Shown in pieces: positions 11,701-21,400 of a stretch of 64,000 nucleotides of DNA. This stretch comes from Lophius americanus. Lineage: Eukaryota > Chordata > Actinopteri > Lophiiformes > Lophiidae. A program made the translations under genes and the position numbers. Numbering within the stretch: the first letter of the stretch is position 1; each line of letters starts with the position of its first letter. Below the pieces are notes generated by a model, which saw only the letters and a program-made list of their open reading frames with translations, searched no databases and had not been told where the DNA came from. The DNA lies in contig JBBDHG010000014.1 in assembly GCA_037951165.1 (NCBI GenBank), positions 8,398,501 to 8,462,500 on the forward strand, in the 5' to 3' direction.

Positions 11701-12637
11701 TCTAAATGGTTATTTAATTAACAACTTTACTATAAGCTATAACGTAGAATTAGTTGACTACTTACTGCTATCTATTTGTTGTTGTTTTTTTGTTGAGAAA
11801 TTTAAATGTATTTACCTTAACTTAAAGTGTTTTACATCTTTTATTTCCTCTTCTGGGCCACAATAATTTATGCATGCAAACACATATATTTAATATTTAC
11901 AATAGTGATAGTAACGACACCGGTGGATTTCATCTGACAAACTAGCAGTATCTCTACTGTAGTGGACTGTTACCAATTATAGACAATGTATTATTTGGCC
12001 AGTATTAAAAGCATTCAGAGAATTGTTGAAAACCTCTTATGGTCAGTCTGTGAGTATGTCCCAAACTGCCATATTTAAAAACTAGTAGACTGCTGGCTCT
12101 AAAAGGAATGGTTGGCTTTTTAGAACCATGGTCATAAAGGCTTCCTCGAGGCTATAGTCATTAGTTCAAGCCACTATTAGAATAAATAGTGATTTGGATT
12201 TGTAATTCACCAATACACCAGATGGCTTATTTGAAGAAACTGAAACAATTATTATACATACTACAGATGGAAGGATTAATACAGGAATGTTTGTAGTCTA
12301 CATTATTACTGATTGTAAAGGAACTGTGATACATTGTGTATTATTAAGTTGGTATTCTATGACGATGTGCTGTATAATATAAGTGTATATTTTCACTTAT
12401 ATGTGATATAAGTACACACATACAGTGAAATGTGTGATATTGAAATTGTCGTTGTTTCAAAGTCTTCATTGAGAACGTTTGGACCAGTCCACTGTTGCTA
12501 TTGTTTTATTGGAATACGTCTAGCAGGTGAGTGTCTGCTGTTAGAAGGTAAGTGTCCAACCATGTCCTTGGTAAATATATTATTCTGTTCATTACATTCA
12601 GTAAACACAAACTTTAACCATGTAGATTCTGAGACAT
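11701..12637. other. No gene seen
   Basis: A+T-rich sequence between the SINE and the left inverted repeat. Small frames only. Confidence 0.4.
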
Positions 12638-12915
12638 CACTAAGTAAAACACGACAATTTTCCCAGTAGGTAAACAGTAAACAGAGACTATATTTTGCAA
12701 AGGTAAAGTAAGTTTTATTCATATGTATTGCAAAGAATTTCAATAAAAAAATAAACTATAAAAACCTAAATATCCCCTCCAGACACACATAAAAATATCA
12801 CTACTAAGTGAATCACTTAAAACAGCAGTTACAGTTCAAACTCTGAATTGTATCAACAGTGATGCACAAACATTCTGCAACAACCAGAAGAAGAACTTGG
12901 GTAAGTGGAGTGGGA
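12638..12915 (+). repeat. Left arm of the long inverted repeat
   Basis: It pairs with 16578-16839. A few small insertions, such as GTAAA near 12705, make it about 16 bases longer than the right arm. Confidence 0.8.
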
Positions 12916-13250
12916 CTTTAAATTGTTACCAATTATTAACACTGAATAAAAACAAGGTTTAAAGAGACTATTGAAAACAGAAACACATAACCATTAAAAA
13001 TACATCTGATGGTTTTGTTACACTTTGCAACAGGCTCTTATGTCTTTAAATAAGCATCAAAGTTTTCTTTCTTTGTGCTCTTTTCCAAGACAATTGTTCC
13101 ACTTGATCAGCCTTAAATTAAACTTTAAGGCATCCTATGTCAAGTTTCCCCTGCATTCCCCAATTTTGCCATGTCCGTTCAATGTGCTGTGTTTAAGCAC
13201 CACTCCCTGAATGACCAAAATGTCTCTGATGATTTACCTTGTAGACTGTA

Positions 13251-13804
13251 AGTGGGTTTACATGGACAGTCTAATTTCCGATTAGATTCAGAAAAAACGT
13301 CTAATCTGAAAGGAAATGCTTCATGTACACACACTTTTCCGAATGGAAAGAACCTTATCGAATTACATTTCATTCCTTTGCAATGAGGTAGTCTAAGTCC
13401 TTTTGGAAATCCTTTCTGTTACCAGTCGCTGCATGTAAACCCTGTATCAGAAAGCTTCCTGTTTGAGTTGTATCTGTGCATGCCCAGCGTTGTGACGTAA
13501 TGCTCCGGATGAGTTTTTTTGGTTATGCGACGCATTTTAAATATGGTGACATCAAAACAGTACTGGTCTACATCGGCGAGTCATTTATTCATTACAACTT
13601 TGAAAGAGTTTAACGTATTTGGACGGTTGGATGAGCGAAAAAAAGTCACTATCTCGCAGTTGGTACTCAGCTATTCGAAGCATCGTTGCCATCTTATGAA
13701 CGGGAGTGTGGATCGTCTGTGCACGTCTGAAAGCGTTTCCGATTAGATACAATTCGGAAAGGTTTAATTTGGATAGGAGAAAAGTGGCCAATGTAAACAC
13801 ACCT
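13251..13804. mobile_element. MITE-like element, possibly PIF/Harbinger-derived
   Basis: The two ends are inverted: GTGGGTTTACATGGACA at the left and, on the other strand, GTGTGTTTACATTGGCCA at the right. Both are followed by an AATTTCCGATTAGAT / ATCTAATCGGAAACG-like block. About 550 bp separates them. Inside, a plus-strand frame (13519-13746) includes TLKEFNVFGRLDERKK, which resembles the start of the Myb/SANT-like accessory protein of Harbinger transposons (a helix, then LDGRK-like residues). It is nested in the larger inverted-repeat element. Three-base target duplications expected of Harbinger are not clear. Confidence 0.4.
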
Positions 13805-14717
13805 ATTCTACCCTTCATGAGACAATCTGTTGTGAGGGGGTTCAACACACCTAATCCCCTCTTTGCCAGGTCTGATATATATTTTTATTATTGGGAGCAT
13901 TCGCCTCCTGGATCGATTTTTTCACCAACTTTAAGGTCGGACGACTGCGGGACATCTACACTTCAACCATTCCAAATACCCATCAGCGGCTTCGCCAACT
14001 GTGTCCGCGTCATCCACGACCATACTAAAAATAAGCAAAATCTCATGCTTAACAGTTTCCCCCTAAAATGCATAATTTCTTAATGTAACATTCATTCTAG
14101 GTCTTGTTGATCCACAACCCATGGTCAAGGCACTATCTGGCCTATGCCGATTTAATAGGGCTAGCTTCTAAGGCAGCACCTTTAAGTGTCAAATGACTCC
14201 ACATAGGCACCACTATGAGAGGCATTCTGCTGCAAAGAAATGGAAATATGCAAGGCAGGATTAGCATCACAATGGATCACAAACACAGAATTGATTCTCT
14301 GAATGAGTCTAACCATTTATGTAAGCATTTGTCTTTACCAGAGGCGGGCTTTCCAGGCTGTTCCTGGATCAATGTACATTGGTGTTCTGAACACCTAGCA
14401 ACTTAATTCCATCCTACACAATAAAACTGAAAAACTCCAAGGTGGAAAGATTGTCACCAAAGCGTCTCTCTCTCTCATCAAAGTCACTATTATAAAGTAA
14501 TGTTAATTAGGCATTGATTTGTAGATAATTACATCTGCGTTAATTATTTCCCCGTACACTTTGGTGGCGATCACAAAAATAACTGTACTTGACAGACCAG
14601 AAGAGTATCTTCAGAAACCAAATGTGTTCCATTCAGGAGAAAGAAAATAACCGCGGAGCGTGTTGAAGTCATTCACACCATTTGAAGCAAATGTTAGCAG
14701 GTAAGTTACATCCAAAG

Positions 14718-14815
14718 ACTTTTTATATAATGGACTTACCCTGATGTCACCCATTGGTTGGAGGACTCTCACTTTGAAGCCTCTATTTTGGCACTTTTTT
14801 GACATCTTTGGGGAA
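14718..14815 (+). repeat. Teleost dispersed repeat fragment
   Basis: ATAATGGACTTACCCTGATG, CACCCATTGGTTGGAGGAC and TTTGAAGCCTCTATTTTGGC match a phrase order I know from many teleost non-coding regions (TGACATCACCCATTGGTTT..., GCCGTTTTGAAGCCTCGAG...). The element class is uncertain. It sits just upstream of the first candidate exon. Confidence 0.4.
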
Positions 14816-14942
14816 ATTATCTACAGAGATCAAAGGTGTTTTTGTTGCAGGGTACAAGCATGTTTATCTCTGCTGAAAAGGTGGGCCTTTAAGCATTTAG
14901 GTGTAAGGGGATGTCTTATTGTATATTTTTTAGGATATACAG

Positions 14943-15250
14943 TCATACCAAGGGGAGGAGTCAGCAGACAAGAACAGGAGCAAAAATCCACCAGAAGATG
15001 ACCCAGTGCAGACTAATGTTGAAGGTAACTTAATGTTACATTAATGTTATTTCTCTTTTTTTGTGCATAATCAAAAAAAAAAAAAAAATCAAGATATTTT
15101 GTGATTTCTGTTACTCTGGTTAAGTGACAACAAATGGTGGGTTATGGAATCCATAGACTGTTCAACATCTGACTCTGAGTCAGAGTCCTCTTCTAAAGGA
15201 TAGAAAAGGAAGAGAAAGAAAAACAAGAAAAAAAAAACACATTTGGAAAA
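14943..15250 (+). pseudogene. Remnant of a two-exon acidic/basic protein segment
   Basis: A good acceptor (TTTTTTAGGATATACAG) precedes an 82-bp open segment (14943-15024) ending in GAAG and a GTAACT donor. After a 132-bp gap a second acceptor (GGAATCCATAG) opens at 15157. Splicing keeps the frame (phase 1). The joined peptide is hydrophilic: exon 1 gives a K/E/D-rich stretch including DKNRSKNPPEDDPVQ, and exon 2 begins CSTSDSESESSSKG, then an in-frame TAG (15201), then a Lys/Arg-rich run KRKRKKNKKKK typical of a nuclear localisation signal. A Ser/Asp/Glu block before a basic block is common in nuclear and transposon proteins. No family is recognised. The stop codon and isolation make it a relic. 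Confidence 0.4.
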
Positions 15251-15639
15251 AGTTGGTTATTTGATTATTTTGAAAAAGATGGCTTTTTCTTTTCTGCTTG
15301 CGGGTTATCAGAGTTCTATTTCCACCCACCTGATTACTCTTACCTTGATAACCCACAAATTCTGATGATTTGCAATTTGGTTGTCTCCTAATTTAATAGG
15401 AAGCTAAACTTGTCAGAAAAATGGATGAAGCAAGGACAGCAGACCATTTTTATTATTTATTTCACCGTAGATTTTCAAATTTCCAGTCTAGTTTCAATAT
15501 CAAACTCATGTGTTGCCTGATTATGGTTAGGGTCAGTGACAACAGTCACACAGAATCTACAATGTTGTATACACTAAACACATTCCAGGCTGGGCCTATT
15601 TTGAATCACTTATGTGTTTCAGTGTAATCTCTACATAAC

Positions 15640-15925
15640 GGAAGGAACATTTCTTTGTATAGCACATCTCAACAGCAAGGCAATCCAAAGTGCTTTACAT
15701 AAAACCTTACAATTTAGAACAGAGAAAAATAGAGTTGAGTTGTGTGAGGAATCTAGCATCAGGGATCTCAATCAGCCGAAGCTGACTGATCGACTTTTTA
15801 GAGTTATCTGTAAAGACAATGTTACATTAGTCGAGTCTGCTGAAGATAAATTAAATGCATGGACACATTTTCACAAGCACTGCTGAAATGCAAGTCCTTT
15901 AATTCTTGAAGTACCATACTGATGT
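15640..15925 (-). repeat. Teleost dispersed repeat, inverted
   Basis: The plus strand reads TTTCTTTGTATAGCACATC, AGGCAATCCAAAGTGCTTTA, then about 120 bp further AGCTGACTGATCGACTTTTT, TTAGTCGAGTCTGCTGAAG and AAATGCATGGACACATTTTC. The phrase order is that of a widespread fish interspersed repeat usually met in this orientation (TTTATTTGTATAGCAC...). The frames inside it are not genes. Confidence 0.5.
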
Positions 15926-16099
15926 AGCACTAATGAGAAGAAGCGTAGTGCTGGGACTAGTTGACTTTGGTTTATTTTTGTGTCTATCTCCAAAACGTCC
16001 TGTTTTGTGCAATCAGGATTGTCAATAAATGTGTGTTATTATGGCATAATTTGAACCTATATTTACAATTCTTGATCTATCTAGTAGTAGTTTAGAGTC

Positions 16100-16393
16100 C
16101 AGAGGAAATTGAGCACAGATACCGACTCCTAAAACAGTTTAGGCGCTCAGGAGCTTGAACCTCAGCTACAAAACACCGAACGTGGACAAGAAAACCTTTG
16201 CCTTGACCGTTGTCCTTGCCGAAATTCTGATTGCCATGGTGGGTGAAAACTTTGGTCCATTGCCTGTTTTCACTAATGAAGACATTGCAATCAATTTTGC
16301 AAAAACTTGTAAGGACTTCTTAAAGTTCAACAAGTCTCTCGGGGACAAAATGACAAAAATTAATTAAAAAGAATCTGAACTGCTCCCAATAAA
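16100..16393 (+). pseudogene. Candidate terminal exon of the inverted-repeat element's gene
   Basis: Two overlapping frames look protein-like. Just after a possible acceptor (GTAGTAGTTTAG, ending near 16095) comes PEEIEHRYRLLKQFRRSGA, then a stop. A shifted frame (16155-16367, 70 codons) continues with NVDKKTFALTVVLAEILIA, NFGPLPVFTNEDIAINFA and DFLKFNKSLGDKM, ending at a TAA. An AATAAA poly(A) signal lies 21 bases after the stop (16388). A small frameshift near 16153 probably separates the two parts. I do not recognise the family. The position, 190 bp inside the right inverted-repeat arm, suits the 3' end of a transposon gene. Confidence 0.4.
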
Positions 16394-16577
16394 AAATAAA
16401 TTCAGGAAATGAGGATCCACACCACTGGACTTTATGACATTGTTTTGCAATTTGCTTTTGTAGGCTATCATAGTGTATTTCTTTTTTTTGTTTCAAGAAG
16501 TTGTCTCTCTGAACACTGTTGTGTTTATATATGCTATAAATTCATATTTGTCAGAACAATTCTGACCAAAGACCCCC

Positions 16578-16839
16578 TCCACTCATTTTTTCTTCTGGTT
16601 TTTGCTGAATGTTTGTGCTTCACTGTGGATACAGTTCAGAGTTTGAACTGTAAATGCTGCTTAATGTGATCAGCATAGTAGTGGTATTTCTATATGTGTC
16701 TGGGGGGGATATTTAAGTTTTAATAGTTTATTTTTTTATTGAAGTTCTTTGGAATACATATGAATAAAACTTACCTTAGCAAAATATAGTCTCTGTTTAC
16801 TGTTTACTTACTGGATAAATTGTCGTGTTTTACTTAGTG
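16578..16839 (-). repeat. Right arm of the long inverted repeat
   Basis: Reverse complement of 12638-12915. Its outer end reads TTGTCGTGTTTTACTTAGTG. Confidence 0.8.
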
Positions 16840-19110
16840 AAAACCTAAAGTGTGCCGAGGTTGGACCTTCCACCAGGACAATAATCATATCCTGTTTTGC
16901 TTATCTGGCTGTTATTTAAATGGGCTAGACAAAATATTAAATGATGGGAGCCAATAATTTTGGCAAACATGTTTTAGAGAAAAATATAGTTTCATTTTAC
17001 TTAAGTAATAGGTTACATTACTGTGAACTACTTAGATTCAAGATCATGGTTATTCTCCATAAAAACAATTTGTTGCAATTAATTTTACAAAGTTTTTTAA
17101 AGGGTGCTAATAATTTCTGGGGGAGCAGTAACCTTGCACTGTGCTGGGAAATCACACCAGAGGGTGGCATATTAACCCAACTACTTGAAGCACTGGTTGA
17201 TGTCAACTATACAATTCATTGCACTCCATGGGAAGCCAGTTTTAAAGCCTATCTGAAAAAAGTATTGGGCTGGTGAGTTGTTTTCCAAAAAATACTTGGA
17301 TAAAGAGCCTCTGTATTCATCTTTTGCTGTGTCAATGAACTGTTAGGGTGGTTGTATTTCCTCAAGACATCTAATCATGGCATTGGATTATTAGATTCCC
17401 TAATGCATATCTGAAGTCAATAAAGACTCATATTCAGTGCAGAGTTCTTAAAGAAGCATGCAAGACTGATTTTTTTAAGTCATCTATCCCTGTTTGCCAA
17501 ACACATAAACACACAGAGATGCACACACAGTGGAAGAAAAGGCAGACAGCAGCAGAGAGTCCTGGCTGGGAGTGGATCTTCTTGTTGAAAGATGACATGT
17601 GCATTATTGACCTCCTGTATTTCACCTCAATTTATCGTCTTCAATTTGATTCTGATTAATCAGTTCACAGTTACATTTCTAAGCACAATCAAACTCATTT
17701 TCTAGCACAGTAGACATGACCGGTGTGGTTGAAGAAGAAGGCATTCCAGAGTGAGTCATCATTTCTGTTTTTTTTTTGTTTATCTCACAAGAGAACATAT
17801 ATTATTATAACGGACAATGGCTATTTATTAGTGCACTGCTGCGAGACTATGCAAAGATGGGCTACTGACAGGTTCGGACCTGATCAAGATATTGTATCTT
17901 GAAACCTGTAGGTGTTGAAGGTCAACACCACCTCATTGCATTGGTTGATACATTCTATTTATGTGACTTTGTTGAATGAACATCACTCCTTGTTCCATCT
18001 CTTGACAACGGTATCACTTTGTTTATCCTCCACGTTTGTTGTCACTGTGACAATGCTGTTATATTTCTAATGGATTGGCAATTTTTCGCCTTGGGCTAGA
18101 ACCTAGGGATCAGAAGTTCCTTATGTGGACTTCATAATGTCCTTCCGAGGCTTGAATGGGACAAAAAAGACAATTTTGTTTAATTTTTCTAGAATTCCAA
18201 TATACTCTTGTCATTTCATCAAGTGCACGTGAAGCGAAGAGGTTGTCATGATAAAACTTGCAACCTGGAGCACCTAAGCTTGCTTTGCAAAACCAAGAGA
18301 AAAACACTAGATCCTTAACCTGACCCAGTCTCAGGGAGGAGGATGTGAGATCCACCTTATGGCTCCAAGTGACCAATGTATGAAACAAGGCTCCACAGCT
18401 TGTAACCAAAGCAGAATGGTAACCCTCTTGTACACTACTTACATCCTGCTCCATATAAGCATGGGATCATGCTCTCGTCCACTCTCAGCCATTTAGAAAT
18501 AGTTTGACTTTGTATGACAGGATGAGTTTGTCAGAATAACATCTGAAATGTTTTCATTGTGCAAATTACTATCAAGTGAACAGTACATGTGTCTTATTGA
18601 AATAGAGTTCTACCCAGCCGTGGTCAGGAGCTCATCCAAACTCCTTTACAGTTTCTTATCCTTGGTTTGGGTGGAGTAAAGTTTTGGACAATCCAAGCGT
18701 TGGTCCGCTGTGTTAGTAGGAAAACATATATTAGGCTGGGGAAGCTTTGTATCACACATTCTGCAGCACGTAGCTTGTATATTAAGTTTTTTGTGATCAC
18801 AGGAATTCTGACCCTATCTTTATGCTAACATACAATATTAAGCTTCTGTTTGAGAGGTTTGATGCAGCCAACATCTTACTATGGTGCAACCGGGAAGTAA
18901 ATTGCTCTGGTCATCAGATACTTTTCACTAAACATGTGACACTGCACATACTGCACATATTTCATTGAGAGAATGTATTATTTCAATATGTACTGGGAAT
19001 GCATTCATACATTATGAGGTAACATTTTTATGGTATTAAATGAAACATTGAATAATAATAATGTTACTTCTTTTCCCATTTCTCTTGATCCTTTGAAATG
19101 AAGAGCTAGA
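16840..19110. other. No confirmed gene (contains one microexon candidate)
   Basis: Mostly unique A+T-rich sequence. A 114-codon minus-strand frame (18454-18110) has no recognisable motif. The only exon-like item is at 17706-17750, listed separately. Confidence 0.4.
17706..17750 (+). other. Candidate 45-bp microexon
   Basis: Bounded by CTCATTTTCTAG and a near-consensus donor GTGAGT (17751). The length is a multiple of three, with phase 2 on both sides, so it could be skipped without changing frame. In that frame it would read TVDMTGVVEEEGIP plus a split codon. It contains an ATG. No protein match is known to me, and chance occurrence in 64 kb is quite possible. Confidence 0.2.
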
Positions 19111-19114
19111 GCAG

Positions 19115-19215
19115 GGGTGTCAGTTAAATAACAGAGGGGGCAAAATTAACGATGGAGACCACACTTAGGGCCGAACAGGAGTCAGACCTCAAAATTGTAT
19201 TGTGACAATTTTATT
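19115..19215 (+). mobile_element. hAT-like terminal fragment (tentative)
   Basis: GAGCAGGGGTGTCAGTTAAA, then GAGGGGGCAAAATTAACG and CACACTTAGGGCCGAACAGG resemble the end of a vertebrate hAT-type transposon family that starts CAGGGGTGTCAAACTCA and mentions GGGCCAAAATTAA early. The opposite end was not located. Decayed. Confidence 0.35.
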
Positions 19216-21080
19216 AATTGTTCTATATACTCATTTTATGGATTCTGAACAAACCAACGGAAAAGAAAATACTCAAATAACAGATTTAAGTTCAAAACAG
19301 ATCAGCATAAATATCCTATCTCTATAAGCAGAGTTTCACAGAATAATTTCCAAAGAAAGGTTTTATCCACAGGAATCAATAAGAGCCAGAAAATTATATT
19401 TTACAATTTACAAATTACATATAAAATCAATTGTTTCTTTAATTAACAATATCAATGAAAAAATAACTTAAAATGACCCTTGGTATGTGGCTCGGTTAAT
19501 TTAACCCTCTCTTTTCTGAAATAATGATACAGTAAAAGTAGACTGTTGCTCCTCGGAACTGTTCCTGCAGTAAAGAGCAGCTGCTCTTAAGAAAACAGTG
19601 AGGTGTAACAACAGCCTACAGGTGTATTTCAAATTAAATGTAAGCTACTTTATGTGTTTCCTGTTTTTAACCCAGCAGCACTGACACATGAGGACAACTG
19701 GAGGACGTAAATGCACCTCCTCTGTTAATTTAAACACGCCTGCGACATACGAATACGTTTATCATTTTTTTTTTTTTTTTAAATCCTTTCAAAACCCTTT
19801 CATACTCTAGAACTCTACCATTCAAACCATTTCACACAGACTCTGTCAAAATGACCAGCTTCAGGGTGTGGGCTGTATTGGATTTCATTGCTCCCGACCT
19901 TCCTTCCTCAGAGTCATCAGCCACCACCACCAGTATCCTGACTCCAAGGAGAGAAATATATGCATTTTGGGGAATCACAATCTCTCTGAAGAGTCTGAGG
20001 GCCAATGACTCATACATGAAATTATCATGTATCAAATGTTATTATAAACATTTGTCTTTACTTCATTCTGTTTCTTTTTATTGGAATATGCAGGACTAAT
20101 TTACAATAAAAGGACCAGGACTGGAGCAAGTACTTTAACAAAAGAGTAAGGGGGGGCACTGTGACTTTTGTCCTCACTGATTTCACAACATCACAGTGTG
20201 TTTGAACAGTATCATCCGTGTTTAGGAGAGACATTTATTTATCTTTGCTAATTTCTGATGCAATGATCAGTTGTGGATTTATGACACTGTGAAGTATCCT
20301 GTTCATTGTACGGCATGTCAGTGTGTGAAGAACTGGTGCATTGGTTATAAGATACTTCAAACTGTTTCCTTTTCTTACATTTAGAATCAGGTCAGTTTGG
20401 TCTAGTTTAAGTTGGATTTTTTTTTGCCTCTTCATGGACAAGAAAAAACATTTAGTGAGTGAATTTCCGTTGAAGCCATTATCTTCAAGAGGAACTTTAC
20501 TACTTACAATGGACATGTCGCATGACTGACATCAAGTAGGGGCCGGAAACTTTTTCATTCATACTAAAATAAAACTGAGAACATTGAAGTAAATACAGAA
20601 GACTTGAGCTCTGACTACTTTTATGCCTTGTAGTATTTTTTTGCCAACCTCACTGCCAGTTTGCCCTCAGTAATAGTGATCAAGATTCTTAACAGTACGA
20701 CATTATGCCAGTACGACATTATGAAGCCAACATTCGTGGCTTCATAAAAATTGTCTGGCCTGGCAGACAAGGGTAAGACAGTCAAGTATGGGGCTGTCCT
20801 GAAGCATCCTGGGTAAACAGACCTCATTAAAGTAAAACCTGTTTTGCAAAAGAAAATCAATTACACGTTGGTAGGACAGATGTCAAAGAGAGAGATGCTC
20901 TATCCAATATTCATGATTGAAATGTTCACAACTTGCTCTAAAGGTGGCTGTTCCAGAAGTTTATAGATATCCAAAAAAGGATATCTTACAAATATTCCTT
21001 CATTTCTTTTTGAACATTCATAACAAGTTGAACATATGGATGTATTATGCAAATGTAAGGATCTCACTTCAAATAAAGCT
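19216..21080. other. No gene seen
   Basis: A+T-rich sequence with a 16-base poly-T near 19766. Small overlapping frames at 19832-20099 and 20235-20529 occur on both strands and look like chance. Confidence 0.4.
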
Positions 21081-21299
21081 CCACATCAAGCTAAACAAAG
21101 TGGTTTGTTTAGGGCCATTTTCAGAAACATCTCAGATCTGCTGGGACCAAAAAATCTTTGTCTCTCCTTCAGTAAGGCTAAAAAGACACATGTTGCTCAG
21201 TATAAAACCATAGACTCAGGTCACGGTGATCGCCGTGTTGACCTTGTATTAATTTGTAGCTTTTATTGCATATTCTTTTACTAATGTCTTGATATTTAT

Positions 21300-21400
21300 T
21301 GTAGTTTTTTATTGGATATCTGTGAGGTGACCTTGGGTGTCATGAAATGCGCCCATAAATAAAATTTATTATTAATATTATTATTATTATTATTTATTAG
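21300..21400 (+). mobile_element. LINE 3' tail with (ATT)n
   Basis: TGTGAGGTGACCTTGGGTG, TCATGAAATGCGCCCATAAA and TAAAATTTATTATTAATAT, then ATT repeats. The phrase 'GGTGACCTTGGGTGTCATGAAAGGCGCC...AAATAAAATGTATTATT' is a familiar teleost CR1/L2-group 3' end. The upstream limit is uncertain (perhaps 21170). Confidence 0.6.

Larger units (their letters stand above)
12638..16839. mobile_element. Candidate DNA-transposon-like element bounded by ~270-bp inverted repeats
   Basis: The left arm (12638-12915) and right arm (16578-16839) are reverse complements with roughly 85% identity by eye. Shared blocks include CACTAAGTAAAACACGACAA at the outer ends, GTAAACAGTAAACAGAGAC, TTTTATTCATATGTATT, TTCAATAAAAAAATAAACTA and TTACAGTTCAAACTCTGAA. 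They enclose about 3.66 kb. The interior carries remnants of a spliced gene (14943-15250 and about 16100-16393, ending in a poly(A) signal), a nested MITE-like unit (13251-13804) and two other dispersed repeats. Long terminal inverted repeats around a gene suggest an autonomous DNA transposon that has decayed. The alternative is two unrelated inserts of one short repeat in opposite orientation. I could not see a convincing target-site duplication or name the superfamily. Confidence 0.45.

Noticed and set aside
18110..18454. 114-codon minus-strand ORF
   Set aside because: No recognisable motif, no splice or promoter context, and the sequence looks like ordinary non-coding DNA.
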